Shown here: positions 25,543-34,176 of the stretch, in pieces
How the letters are laid out: each line of letters begins with the position of its first letter
Position numbering within the stretch: position 1 is the stretch's first letter
Notes under the pieces: model-generated
What the model was told of the DNA's origin: nothing
What the model saw: only the letters and a program-made list of their open reading frames with translations
Databases searched by the model: none
Source of the DNA: Psychroserpens sp.
Lineage (GTDB): Bacteria; Bacteroidota; Bacteroidia; Flavobacteriales; Flavobacteriaceae
Length of the DNA stretch: 64,000 bases
Assembly (NCBI GenBank): GCA_017643165.1
Contig: JAEPNY010000001.1
Location: 1-64,000 of the forward strand
Direction of reading: 5' to 3'
Position numbers and translations under genes: made by a program

Positions 25543-26778
25543 ATGAATAAACTACGTTTTCTAATCTTATTTTTGAGCATTTCTATGTTCACTAACGCCC
25601 AAGAAGCCGAGAATAATGATCTCAAAATATTTGTGGATTGTAATATCTGTGACACCACCTTTCTGAGACAAAATCTTGGTAATGTACAATTCGTTAGGGA
25701 TCAAGATCTAAGTGATGTTCACTTGTTCTTTGTCACCCAGAGAAACGGTAGTGGTGGACGCCTCTATGAAGTTGATTTTATTGGCAAGAACTCTTTTGAA
25801 GATATCAACTACAAACTTGAATTTTCTACTGATGGAAACATGACTCGAGATGAAGTGCGCCGATTGACTATGGAATACATTAAAATTGGACTGGTTAGAT
25901 TCTGGATTGCCAACGGTACACTGTCAGATGTAAGCGTAGCTGTGCCAGGTCCTGTATTAGAAGCGGAAGAAACCAACATCAAAGATCCTTGGGATTATTG
26001 GGTTTTTCGCGTGGGAGCGAATGGCTTTTTCGATGGACAGGAAAATAATACCTCGAGCAATCTGAATTTTAACTTTTCGGCAAGACGTGTCACTGACAAG
26101 AATAAATTCTTCTTTCGAGTGAGCTTTAGTGAGTTCAAATCTACTTTTACATTTGACGGTGATGATATTGTAGCAATCAACAATAGTAAATCACTAAATA
26201 TAAGTGATGTTCTTACGATCAACGATCATTGGTCTTATGGATTCTTTGGAAATATTGGAACCTCAACATTTAGTAATTATGATTTATTTTGGAGGTTTAG
26301 ACCTGCGATAGAATATAACTTCTTCAAGTATTCTGAATCTGCAAAAAAACAATTGATACTTTCATACCGAAATGGTTTAGTTTTTAATGACTACATTGAA
26401 CGTTCGGTATTTGCAGAAGATAAAGAACTGCTTTTTCAGCATTCATTTTTATTAGGAGGAAGCTTTAGACAGGAATGGGGAAACATTAATGGTGAAGCCT
26501 CATTCAATCAATTTTTACACGATACTGAATTGAGATCTTTTGGGTTTTTCTTAGGTGCAAACATTCGATTATTCAAAGGATTTAATTTTAATGTAAGTGG
26601 TAATTATCGCATTACCAGAGATCAAATAAATATCCCAGCCGGTAACATTTCATTAGAAGAATTATTACTTCAACAACAGCAGTTACAATCGGGATATAAC
26701 TACTTTGTTAGCGTAGGATTTAGTTATCAATTTGGATCCATCTATAACTCTATCGTAAACCCGCGTTTCAACTTTTAA
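25543..26778 (+). CDS. Probable outer-membrane protein, unknown family
   Basis: A 411-residue protein with signal peptide MNKLRFLILFLSISMFTNAQ. Residues 25-140 are soluble and include a CNICDTTF motif. From about 150 the sequence alternates aromatic and polar residues as in transmembrane beta-strands (FRVGANGFFDG, FNFSARRVTDKNKFFFRVSF, FGFFLGANIRLFKGFNFNVSGNYRI) and ends in VSVGFSYQF ... NPRFNF, an aromatic C-terminus. A short Gln-rich stretch (QQQQLQSGYN) precedes the last strands. This fits a barrel with a periplasmic head, but I do not recognise the family. Confidence 0.8.
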   Translation: MNKLRFLILFLSISMFTNAQEAENNDLKIFVDCNICDTTFLRQNLGNVQFVRDQDLSDVHLFFVTQRNGSGGRLYEVDFIGKNSFEDINYKLEFSTDGNMTRDEVRRLTMEYIKIGLVRFWIANGTLSDVSVAVPGPVLEAEETNIKDPWDYWVFRVGANGFFDGQENNTSSNLNFNFSARRVTDKNKFFFRVSFSEFKSTFTFDGDDIVAINNSKSLNISDVLTINDHWSYGFFGNIGTSTFSNYDLFWRFRPAIEYNFFKYSESAKKQLILSYRNGLVFNDYIERSVFAEDKELLFQHSFLLGGSFRQEWGNINGEASFNQFLHDTELRSFGFFLGANIRLFKGFNFNVSGNYRITRDQINIPAGNISLEELLLQQQQLQSGYNYFVSVGFSYQFGSIYNSIVNPRFNF

Positions 26779-26815
26779 TTATATCCATTCTAAATAACCG
26801 AATTAATCGGTAAAA

Positions 26816-26847
26816 TTTGGGGAGAAATTGCTTGAAGCTTATCTTTG
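26816..26847 (+). promoter_or_regulatory. sdhCAB promoter: TTTG-N20-TATCTTTG
   Basis: TTTG at 26816-26819 and TATCTTTG at 26840-26847 are 20 nt apart, a full match to the Bacteroidota -33/-7 layout. The -7 element lies 27 nt before the sdhC ATG (26875). Confidence 0.75.
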
Positions 26848-26874
26848 TGCAACAAATAATTAACTTCAATTATA

Positions 26875-27561
26875 ATGAGTGGAATTTTAAATTCTTCGAT
26901 TGGAAGAAAGTTTGCAATGGCCCTTTCAGCATTCTTCCTAATGATCTTCCTTGTAATGCACGTCTCTATCAACTTTACCTCAGTATTCAGTGCAGAATTA
27001 TTTAACAACATGTCACATTTCATGGGCACGAATCCAGTGATTCAAGGATTAATGCAACCTATCCTTATCATTGGTGTGATTTTCCATTTTGTAATGGGAT
27101 TTGTACTTGAGGCAAAGAATAGATCATCTAGAGGTTCAGGCTATGCGAAAAATGCAGCGTCAAATAACTCGAGTTGGATGAGTCGCAACATGCTATTGAG
27201 CGGGCTAGTTATTCTAGCATTTTTAGGACTACATTTCTATGATTTCTGGATTCATGAGATGACCGTAAAATACGTTGAAGGAAATATGTCTGGTCTAATT
27301 GATCAAAACCAACCAGAATTAGGTTTCAGATATTACGAAGAACTACGAGCTAAATTTGTAGATCCTTGGAGAGTTATTATTTATGTTGTGTCATTTGTTT
27401 TATTGGCACTTCATCTGTTACACGGATTCAATTCGGCATTCCAATCATTGGGAGCCAACAACAAATACGTTAGAGGATTAAAAGGCTTTGGTAAAATTTA
27501 TTCGTTCGGAATTCCTGCCCTTTTCATTTTTATAGCAGTGTATCACCACTTCGCAAATTAA
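26875..27561 (+). CDS. sdhC: Succinate dehydrogenase/fumarate reductase cytochrome b subunit
   Basis: The membrane anchor of respiratory complex II, which carries the haem and quinone site. The 228-residue protein has about five helices, with His residues in hydrophobic contexts suited to bind two haems (LVMHVSINF, FHFVMGF, FLGLHFYDFWIH, ALHLLHGFNSAFQ). This is the single-subunit, di-haem type found in Bacteroides and Wolinella, so no separate sdhD is expected. First gene of sdhCA-x-B; 12 nt before sdhA. Confidence 0.95.
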   Translation: MSGILNSSIGRKFAMALSAFFLMIFLVMHVSINFTSVFSAELFNNMSHFMGTNPVIQGLMQPILIIGVIFHFVMGFVLEAKNRSSRGSGYAKNAASNNSSWMSRNMLLSGLVILAFLGLHFYDFWIHEMTVKYVEGNMSGLIDQNQPELGFRYYEELRAKFVDPWRVIIYVVSFVLLALHLLHGFNSAFQSLGANNKYVRGLKGFGKIYSFGIPALFIFIAVYHHFAN

Positions 27562-27573
27562 AATCAGATCAGT

Positions 27574-29574
27574 ATGTCAATATTAGATTCTAAAATACCT
27601 GAAGGTCCTTTAGCGGACAAATGGACAAAACATAAAAACGATATTAATCTTGTAAATCCAGCCAATAAACGTCTAATTGACGTGATCATTGTTGGAACTG
27701 GTCTTGCAGGAGGATCATCGGCAGCCACATTAGCTGAATTAGGATATAACGTTAAAGCATTCTGTTTTCAGGATTCTCCTAGACGTGCACACTCTATTGC
27801 TGCACAAGGTGGAATTAATGCTGCTAAAAATTATCAAGGAGACGGTGACTCAACGTATCGCTTGTTTTATGACACCGTTAAAGGTGGTGACTATAGATCT
27901 AGAGAAGCTAACGTTTACCGTCTAGCTGAAGTTTCTACAAACATTATAGATCAATGTGTAGCTCAAGGCGTTCCATTTGCAAGAGAATATGGCGGTCTTT
28001 TAGATAACAGGTCGTTTGGTGGTGTATTGGTGTCTAGAACCTTCTATGCAAAAGGTCAAACTGGACAACAATTATTACTTGGAGCTTATGCGGCTATGAA
28101 TCGTCAGATCGGTCGTGGAAAAATAAAAATGTACACGCGTCACGAAATGTTAGACGTCGTGATCGTAGATGGAAAAGCACGTGGAATTATTGCTCGCAAC
28201 TTAGTTACAGGTGAAATCGAACGTCATTCGGCACATGCAGTAGTTTTAGGAACTGGAGGCTATGGTAATGCATTCTACTTGTCAACATACGCAATGGGAA
28301 GTAATGTCACAGCAGCATGGAAAGCACATAAACGCGGCGCATTCTTTGCAAACCCGTGTTACACACAAATACATCCAACATGTATTCCTGTTTCTGGAGA
28401 TCATCAATCGAAGTTAACGCTTATGTCTGAGTCGCTTCGTAATGATGGCCGAATTTGGGTTCCAAAACATATGAAAGATGTTGAAGCCATAAGAAACGGA
28501 AGTTTAAAACCTACAGATCTTGCAGAAGAAGATCGCGACTATTATTTAGAAAGACGTTATCCTGCATTTGGGAACTTAGTACCACGTGACGTTGCCTCTC
28601 GTGCTGCAAAAGAACGTTGTGATGCTGGATATGGTGTTAATCAAACTGGTGAAGCTGTTTACCTTGATTTTGCGTCAGCAATTAAACGCTACGGAAAAGA
28701 ACAAGCTTATGTTAAAGGTCTGGATGTAGACGATAAAAAAGTAATTACCGATCTAGGGAAGAAAGTTGTGGAAAACAAATACGGGAACTTATTCCAAATG
28801 TATGAAAAGATCGTAGATCAAAATCCATATGAAACGCCTATGATGATTTATCCAGCTGTGCACTATACAATGGGTGGTCTTTGGGTAGATTACAATTTAA
28901 TGACTACTGTTCCTGGTTTATACGCCATAGGTGAGGCTAATTTCTCAGATCATGGCGCTAACCGTTTAGGTGCATCTGCATTGATGCAAGGTCTAGCCGA
29001 TGGTTATTTCGTATTACCATATACAATTGGCGATTATCTTGCCGATGACATTAGAACTGGGCCTATTCCTACTGATTCAAAAGAATTTGATGAAGCTGAA
29101 AAACAAGTTAGAGGGACAATAGACAAACTCGTAAATAATAACGGTACGAAGTCTGTTGACTATTTCCACAAAAAACTTGGAAAGATCATGTGGAATAAGT
29201 GTGGTATGGCGAGAAATGAAAAAGAACTAAAAGAGGCCATTACCGAAATCGCAGAATTGAGATCAGAATTCTATAAAGATGTATTCGTTCCAGGTGGTGA
29301 AAATGAATACAATGAAGAACTTGCTAAAGCAGGTCGCGTTGCCGACTTCTTAGAGTTAGGTGAATTATTCGCTAAAGATGCTTTGGAACGCAACGAATCT
29401 GCAGGAGGACACTTTAGAGAAGAATATCAAACCGAAAGTGGTGAAGCCTTAAGAGTAAAAGACTACCAATATGTTTCGGCATGGGAGTATAAAGGACAAC
29501 CGAGTGAAGCTATTCATCACAAAGAAAGCTTGACATACGAAAATATAGAAGTAAAAGAACGAAGCTATAAATAA
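27574..29574 (+). CDS. sdhA: Succinate dehydrogenase/fumarate reductase flavoprotein subunit
   Basis: The catalytic subunit that oxidises succinate to fumarate with covalently bound FAD. The 666-residue protein has the Rossmann motif [19 protein letters not shown], the FAD-linking His in [18 protein letters not shown], the substrate block [12 protein letters not shown] and the C-terminal FAD contact [22 protein letters not shown] long C-terminal helical domain follows. Length and order match the Bacteroidota complex II. Confidence 0.98.
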   Translation: MSILDSKIPEGPLADKWTKHKNDINLVNPANKRLIDVIIVGTGLAGGSSAATLAELGYNVKAFCFQDSPRRAHSIAAQGGINAAKNYQGDGDSTYRLFYDTVKGGDYRSREANVYRLAEVSTNIIDQCVAQGVPFAREYGGLLDNRSFGGVLVSRTFYAKGQTGQQLLLGAYAAMNRQIGRGKIKMYTRHEMLDVVIVDGKARGIIARNLVTGEIERHSAHAVVLGTGGYGNAFYLSTYAMGSNVTAAWKAHKRGAFFANPCYTQIHPTCIPVSGDHQSKLTLMSESLRNDGRIWVPKHMKDVEAIRNGSLKPTDLAEEDRDYYLERRYPAFGNLVPRDVASRAAKERCDAGYGVNQTGEAVYLDFASAIKRYGKEQAYVKGLDVDDKKVITDLGKKVVENKYGNLFQMYEKIVDQNPYETPMMIYPAVHYTMGGLWVDYNLMTTVPGLYAIGEANFSDHGANRLGASALMQGLADGYFVLPYTIGDYLADDIRTGPIPTDSKEFDEAEKQVRGTIDKLVNNNGTKSVDYFHKKLGKIMWNKCGMARNEKELKEAITEIAELRSEFYKDVFVPGGENEYNEELAKAGRVADFLELGELFAKDALERNESAGGHFREEYQTESGEALRVKDYQYVSAWEYKGQPSEAIHHKESLTYENIEVKERSYK

Positions 29575-29606
29575 TAAAACAACCTAACCAACTAAATCAT
29601 AGAAAG

Positions 29607-29963
29607 ATGAATTCTAATATGTTAAGACTAAAACTGAAACGAATCGATCCTGTCAAATATGCCATTGTTGCAACTCTTGTATATCTCTTAATTCTATTGA
29701 TCGTTTATGTACCAATAATTTTGATAGCTTCTCTTGCAGGCGGAATGTCTGATATCGGAGCTGGTGCTGCAATGCTAGGTGGTGGAATTATAGGAATTAT
29801 TTTCGCAATCATTTTTATGGGCATATTTGTATTCATTATCACTTTAATAGCGTGTTCATTACTTAATTTTATTTTGAAAAAAACAGGCGGAATCGATATC
29901 GATTTTGAAAAGGCTGGATTAAGCATCTCAGAAATTGGTGAAGACCGCAGAATCGAACAATAA
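29607..29963 (+). CDS. Small membrane protein encoded between sdhA and sdhB
   Basis: A 118-residue protein with a short basic start (MNSNMLRLKLKRIDPVKYA), two long hydrophobic helices (about 18-45 and 55-88) with a Gly/Ala-rich connection (GGMSDIGAGAAMLGGGIIG), and a charged tail. It resembles the DUF3566 style of membrane protein (RIDPV start), but the match is not certain. It sits 32 nt after sdhA and 12 nt before sdhB on the same strand, so it is in the sdh operon. A role in complex II assembly or stability is a guess from position. Confidence 0.75.
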   Translation: MNSNMLRLKLKRIDPVKYAIVATLVYLLILLIVYVPIILIASLAGGMSDIGAGAAMLGGGIIGIIFAIIFMGIFVFIITLIACSLLNFILKKTGGIDIDFEKAGLSISEIGEDRRIEQ

Positions 29964-29975
29964 AAAACAAAAGCT

Positions 29976-30722
29976 ATGAATTTAACACTGAAAATTTGGC
30001 GTCAGAAGAATGCGAATGATAAAGGAAAGATGATGGATTATGCCCTTAGCGGTGTGTCTCCTGACATGTCATTTTTAGAAATGCTCGACGTTTTAAATCA
30101 AGAGCTCATTGAAAAAGGTGAAGAGCCAGTGGCTTTTGATCACGATTGTAGAGAAGGTATCTGTGGTACCTGCTCATTATACATCAACGGTAGAGCTCAT
30201 GGTCCTCAAACTCGTATCACGGCCTGCCAGCTTCATATGAGAAGTTTTAAAGATGGAGACACTATTTATATTGAACCATGGCGTGCAAAAGCATTTCCAG
30301 TAATTAAGGACTTGATTGTAGATAGAAGTGCGTTTGATCGTATTCAGCAAGCTGGTGGATTTATCTCCGTAAATACATCAGGAAATACCCAAGATGCAAA
30401 TGCTATTCCAATTGAAAAAGAACATGCAGACAAAGCCTTTGATGCAGCAACTTGTATCGGTTGTGGTGCATGTGTAGCCTCTTGTAAAAACTCTAGTGCG
30501 ATGTTATTCGTTGGCGCTAAAGTATCACAATTCGCCTTACTCCCACAAGGGCAAGTTGAAGCTACAGATCGTGTTCTAAACATGGTGAAACAAATGGATG
30601 CTGAAGGGTTTGGTAACTGTACGAATACAGGAGCTTGTGAAGTAGAATGTCCAAAAGGAATATCGCTCGAAAATATCGCACGTATGAATCAAGAATATCT
30701 AAAAGCGAGCCTTAAAGGATAA
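29976..30722 (+). CDS. sdhB: Succinate dehydrogenase/fumarate reductase iron-sulfur subunit
   Basis: The electron-transfer subunit of complex II. All three clusters are visible in 248 residues: the 2Fe-2S ligands in [16 protein letters not shown] and a later TACQLH, and the 4Fe-4S/3Fe-4S ligands in [15 protein letters not shown] and [15 protein letters not shown]. It ends the operon, followed by a GC-rich hairpin with a GCAA loop. Confidence 0.98.
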   Translation: MNLTLKIWRQKNANDKGKMMDYALSGVSPDMSFLEMLDVLNQELIEKGEEPVAFDHDCREGICGTCSLYINGRAHGPQTRITACQLHMRSFKDGDTIYIEPWRAKAFPVIKDLIVDRSAFDRIQQAGGFISVNTSGNTQDANAIPIEKEHADKAFDAATCIGCGACVASCKNSSAMLFVGAKVSQFALLPQGQVEATDRVLNMVKQMDAEGFGNCTNTGACEVECPKGISLENIARMNQEYLKASLKG

Positions 30723-30745
30723 ATTTGAATTTATAATAATACCTT

Positions 30746-30775
30746 AAATCCCAAGAGCAATCTTGGGATTTTTTG
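30746..30775 (+). terminator. Intrinsic terminator of the sdh operon
   Basis: AAATCCCAAGA (30746-30756), GCAA tetraloop, TCTTGGGATTT (30761-30771), then TTTG. An 11-bp perfect stem with a stable GNRA-type loop. The next gene starts 24 nt later. Confidence 0.9.
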
Positions 30776-30798
30776 TTTCTTTATACTTTAATCGAATT

Positions 30799-32568
30799 AT
30801 GCAAAATTCCACGTCTTTTTACACTCAAGAATTAGATAACAATACCAGTTTAATAAAGCAATTGCAGAAGAAACTGTTAGTGCTCAGTGTAATTAGATTT
30901 TCGCTGTTTATGGCGAGTGGAATTTTGATTTACCTGTTTTGGTCGAATTGGATTATTGTCGCTTTAATAGGAGTTCTTGGCTTAATTGGATTTTTATTTG
31001 CCTTATCCAATTACACCGATATGAAACATAGAAAGGCACATCATCTTGCCTTAATTGATATCAATGAAGAAGAATTAAAAATAAATAAAGGTGAGTACTT
31101 AGAGCGTTTCTCAGGAACTGCATTTAATGAGCCAAAACATGAGTTTAGTTTTGATATTGATCTTTTTGGGAAGGGATCATTCTTTCAATATGCTAATCGC
31201 AGTGTTACAGCAGAAGGTCAAAATCAACTAGCGAACCTACTTACATCAAATGCTATAACAGACATTGAATCACGACAAAACGCCATTAAGGAATTAAGTG
31301 AATCTCCAAAATGGATGCAAAATTATCTGGCAACAGCATCGCTAATTCATGCGGAAACACCAGCTCCTCAAATTATTAATTGGTTGAAAAACCATAAACC
31401 ATTTGTTCCAAAACAAATGAAATGGGTGCCATGGGTGTTTTCTGCAATCTCGATTATACTATTACTACTAGCAATCTTCGAGGTTCTAGATATCTCATTT
31501 TTCGGATATTGGATATTTACAGGATTAGGCCTCACTGGGCGCTATCTAAAACAAATAAATTTTCTCGCTGCAAATTCAGATAAAACTAAAGACACCTTCA
31601 AACAGTATGCAGCGCTGTTATTGCAAATTGAGAATGCAAGCTTTGAATCCGAATTATTAGTTAGCAAGCAACGAAAGATTCAAACAAACGATAAAAACGC
31701 ATCCTCCATTTTCAAAGCGTTTTCAAAACACTTAGATGCCTTAGATAATCGAAACAATCTTATCTCCGCCATCTTTGGGAATGGTTACCTGTTATCAGAT
31801 ATTAAAAATGCATATAAGGTTGAACAATGGATCTCATCTTATGCGTCTAAAGTTGAGGATTGGTTTGAAGTGGTTTCCTTCTTTGATGCATACATCAGCT
31901 TAGGAACCTATGTTTTTAATCATGACGATCACGTTTTTCCTAAATTATCAAAACAAACAGACATCATTAGTGCTGTAGAATTAGGACACCCATTATTGGA
32001 TAAAGAAAAACGCGTGAACAGTGATATCCTAATTAAAGATCAGCAGTTCTTCATAGTGACTGGAGCAAATATGGCTGGTAAGAGTACATTCCTCAGAACA
32101 ATATCTTATCATATCATGATGGCCAATGTCGGTCTACCTGTATGTGCGAAATCGAGTAACTATAAACCGGTTAAGTTAATCACAAGTATGCGTACTAGTG
32201 ATTCATTAACAGATGATAGTAGCTATTTCTTCTCTGAACTTACACGCCTTAAGTTTATCGTTGATACAATTCATAGGGAACCTTATTTTATTATTCTTGA
32301 TGAAATACTGAAAGGCACAAATAGCACGGATAAAGCTATTGGTTCTCGCAAATTTGTAGAAAAACTGGTTGCTGGTCATGCCACTGGAATTATAGCCACA
32401 CACGACTTAAGTTTGTGTGCTATCGAAAACGAACTGGATGATGTGAAGAATTACTATTTTGATGCCGAAATTGTAGATAACGAGCTCTATTTTGACTACA
32501 AGCTCAAAAAAGGAATCTGCAAAAACATGAATGCAAGCTTCCTATTGCAGAAGATGAATATCGTATAA
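30799..32568 (+). CDS. Membrane-anchored MutS-like ATPase
   Basis: The start is ATG 30799 (MQNSTSFYTQELDN; 589 residues); the open frame begins earlier, but inside the terminator. The C-terminal 200 residues are the MutS ATPase domain: Walker A TGANMAGKSTFLRT, DDSSYFFSELTRL, Walker B YFIILDEILKGTNSTDKA and THDLSLC. There is no mismatch-recognition domain. Instead there are two pairs of hydrophobic helices (about 35-80 and 215-260), so this is not the canonical MutS. Similar membrane MutS-like proteins occur in Bacteroidota; their role is unknown. Confidence 0.88.
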   Translation: MQNSTSFYTQELDNNTSLIKQLQKKLLVLSVIRFSLFMASGILIYLFWSNWIIVALIGVLGLIGFLFALSNYTDMKHRKAHHLALIDINEEELKINKGEYLERFSGTAFNEPKHEFSFDIDLFGKGSFFQYANRSVTAEGQNQLANLLTSNAITDIESRQNAIKELSESPKWMQNYLATASLIHAETPAPQIINWLKNHKPFVPKQMKWVPWVFSAISIILLLLAIFEVLDISFFGYWIFTGLGLTGRYLKQINFLAANSDKTKDTFKQYAALLLQIENASFESELLVSKQRKIQTNDKNASSIFKAFSKHLDALDNRNNLISAIFGNGYLLSDIKNAYKVEQWISSYASKVEDWFEVVSFFDAYISLGTYVFNHDDHVFPKLSKQTDIISAVELGHPLLDKEKRVNSDILIKDQQFFIVTGANMAGKSTFLRTISYHIMMANVGLPVCAKSSNYKPVKLITSMRTSDSLTDDSSYFFSELTRLKFIVDTIHREPYFIILDEILKGTNSTDKAIGSRKFVEKLVAGHATGIIATHDLSLCAIENELDDVKNYYFDAEIVDNELYFDYKLKKGICKNMNASFLLQKMNIV

Positions 32569-32570
32569 AT

Positions 32571-32598
32571 AAAAAACCCGTTCTCAATGAGAACGGGC
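32571..32598 (-). terminator. Intrinsic terminator of rplU-rpmA (minus), partly bidirectional
   Basis: CCCGTTCTC (32577-32585) pairs with GAGAACGGG (32589-32597), 3-nt loop. On the minus strand it is followed by a run of six T, 40 nt after the rpmA stop. On the plus strand there is no T-run, but it may still protect the MutS-like transcript end. Confidence 0.85.
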
Positions 32599-32637
32599 TA
32601 ATTATATTCGTATTAAAATACGTAATGTCTAATGTTA

Positions 32638-32898
32638 TTAAGCTTGGAAAGGCTCAATAGAAACATATGACCTTCCGTCTTTTTTCTTTGTGAATTTTAC
32701 GATACCATCAACTTTAGCATGTAAAGTGTGGTCTTTTCCGCCATACACATTCTCACCTGGGTGATGCGTATTTCCTCTTTGTCTTACGATAATGTTTCCA
32801 GCAACAGCAGCTTGTCCACCAAAAATCTTGACACCAAGTCGTTTCGATTCTGATTCTCTACCGTTCTTCGAACTACCTACTCCTTTTTTATGAGCCAT
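32638..32898 (-). CDS. rpmA: 50S ribosomal protein L27
   Basis: An 86-residue ribosomal protein with the conserved start [24 protein letters not shown] and the block [26 protein letters not shown]. It begins directly at MAHKKG, without the cleaved N-terminal extension found in Firmicutes. It follows rplU by 27 nt, the usual order. Confidence 0.98.
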   Translation of the reverse strand: MAHKKGVGSSKNGRESESKRLGVKIFGGQAAVAGNIIVRQRGNTHHPGENVYGGKDHTLHAKVDGIVKFTKKKDGRSYVSIEPFQA

Positions 32899-32925
32899 TG
32901 TTTTAAGGTTTTATTTGGTTAATAT

Positions 32926-33426
32926 TTAGCTTAAAGCAGCAATTAAATCAGCTTTCTTCATTGAAGAAATACCTTGAATTCCTTTTGCTTTAGCCATCTC
33001 TTTTAACTGAGCTACTGTTAATTTGCTCAAATCTTGAGTTTCTTCTGTTTTTACTTCTGCTTTTGGAGCTGCTTTCTCAGCTTTCTTTGCAGCTGGCTTA
33101 GCTTTTTTTGCTCCTGAAGCTGTAATACCTTCAATTACGATTTCAGATAAAGATTGTCTGTGACCATTCTTTACACGGTATCCTTTTCTTCGCTTCTTTT
33201 TGAAGACGATTACTTTATCACCTTTTAGGTGCTTTAAGACCTTCGCACTTACTTGTGCTCCGTCTATAGCTGGGGCGCCTACAGTTACATTGTCACCATC
33301 ACCAATTAGAAGAACGTTATCGAAATCTACTTTCTTTCCTTCTTCCGTTGCTAAACGGTTAACAAAAACTTTCTGGTCTTTTTCAACTTTAAATTGATGC
33401 CCTGCTATCTCTACAATTGCGTACAT
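32926..33426 (-). CDS. rplU: 50S ribosomal protein L21 with C-terminal SAP/Rho-N-like extension
   Basis: Residues 1-103 are normal L21 (MYAIVEIAGHQFKVEKDQKVFVNRL ... KRRKGYRVKNGHRQSL), which is usually the whole protein. Here it has 166 residues. The extra part is a Lys/Ala/Pro/Glu-rich linker (about 108-132), then LSKLTVAQLKEMAKAKGIQG ... KADLIAALS (about 133-166), the helix-extended-helix pattern of SAP, LEM or Rho N-terminal domains. The extension may add RNA or DNA contact. First gene of rplU-rpmA with a full promoter match upstream. Confidence 0.95.
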   Translation of the reverse strand: MYAIVEIAGHQFKVEKDQKVFVNRLATEEGKKVDFDNVLLIGDGDNVTVGAPAIDGAQVSAKVLKHLKGDKVIVFKKKRRKGYRVKNGHRQSLSEIVIEGITASGAKKAKPAAKKAEKAAPKAEVKTEETQDLSKLTVAQLKEMAKAKGIQGISSMKKADLIAALS

Positions 33427-33468
33427 AGCGTAACGTTTTTATTAATTAATTTGTTCAAAAAATGAGTG

Positions 33469-33499
33469 CAAATATACGCTTAAATTCTTAATCTACAAA
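33469..33499 (-). promoter_or_regulatory. rplU-rpmA promoter: TTTG-N19-TATATTTG
   Basis: On the minus strand TTTG (33499-33496), a 19-nt spacer and TATATTTG (33476-33469) followed by CAC. Both elements and the spacing match consensus. Predicted 5' leader is about 35 nt. Confidence 0.8.
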
Positions 33500-33503
33500 C
33501 GAT

Positions 33504-33959
33504 TTAAGGATTTTGCGGGATATTATAGCTACGTTTAAACAGTTGCATAAATGCCAACGATAAAACCAATGTTGATGATATGCCTTCAATGAAGATTATA
33601 AACAAGAGAATATTGGCTCCAACTTCATAATCATTAAACCAAGTATTCAGAAGATTTTCTGTGAAAGGGACATCTAAATGAAACATATAAATTGCCATAA
33701 ATATCGTAAACACCAAAGTCGCTAAAAACCCAGTAAGTAAGGCTGTTTTCACACCGTTAATGTAAGAGAAATCATCTCCGGCAGTCAATTTAAAATACTT
33801 TATAGCATGATAAATTCCGAGACACATGAAAGCTCCATTCAGAATTCGTAACCATGGATTTTCATGAAGATCAAATAATCTTAAGATCAAAAAATAGGCA
33901 ATTAAACTTAACGCAATATAGAAACCATATTTTAACGCCACAGATAATGATAAATTCAT
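33504..33959 (-). CDS. DUF4199 family membrane protein
   Basis: A 151-residue inner-membrane protein with about four helices (YGFYIALSLIAYFLILRL, LNGAFMCLGIYHAIKYF, TALLTGFLATLVFTIFMAIYMF, ILLFIIFIEGISSTLVLSLAFMQLF). The ISYIxGvxtG-type loop (DDFSYINGVKTAL) is the hallmark of DUF4199. Function unknown. It has the same orientation as rplU but lies upstream of the rplU promoter. Confidence 0.85.
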   Translation of the reverse strand: MNLSLSVALKYGFYIALSLIAYFLILRLFDLHENPWLRILNGAFMCLGIYHAIKYFKLTAGDDFSYINGVKTALLTGFLATLVFTIFMAIYMFHLDVPFTENLLNTWFNDYEVGANILLFIIFIEGISSTLVLSLAFMQLFKRSYNIPQNP

Positions 33960-34073
33960 AATTGTTGGTTTTTAAGGGTTAAACTTCGTTGAATTCTTTA
34001 TAAAATATGATTTTTCCTTGATTTTGACGTTATATTTTTCATAAAAAAGCTAAATATCGTGCTTGGGTTTACG

Positions 34074-34081
34074 TATTTTTG
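34074..34081 (+). promoter_or_regulatory. Putative -7 element for the M16 peptidase pair, TATTTTTG
   Basis: TATTTTTG matches TAnnTTTG, 95 nt before the ATG at 34177, leaving a rather long 5' leader of about 90 nt. Confidence 0.4.
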
Positions 34082-34176
34082 TAGGAAGTTTGTAACAAAA
34101 TTAGAGCGATCTATACTCATTACATCAGTTACATTAATCATGAAAATTTACACCATTAACTTAAATTAAAATCACT

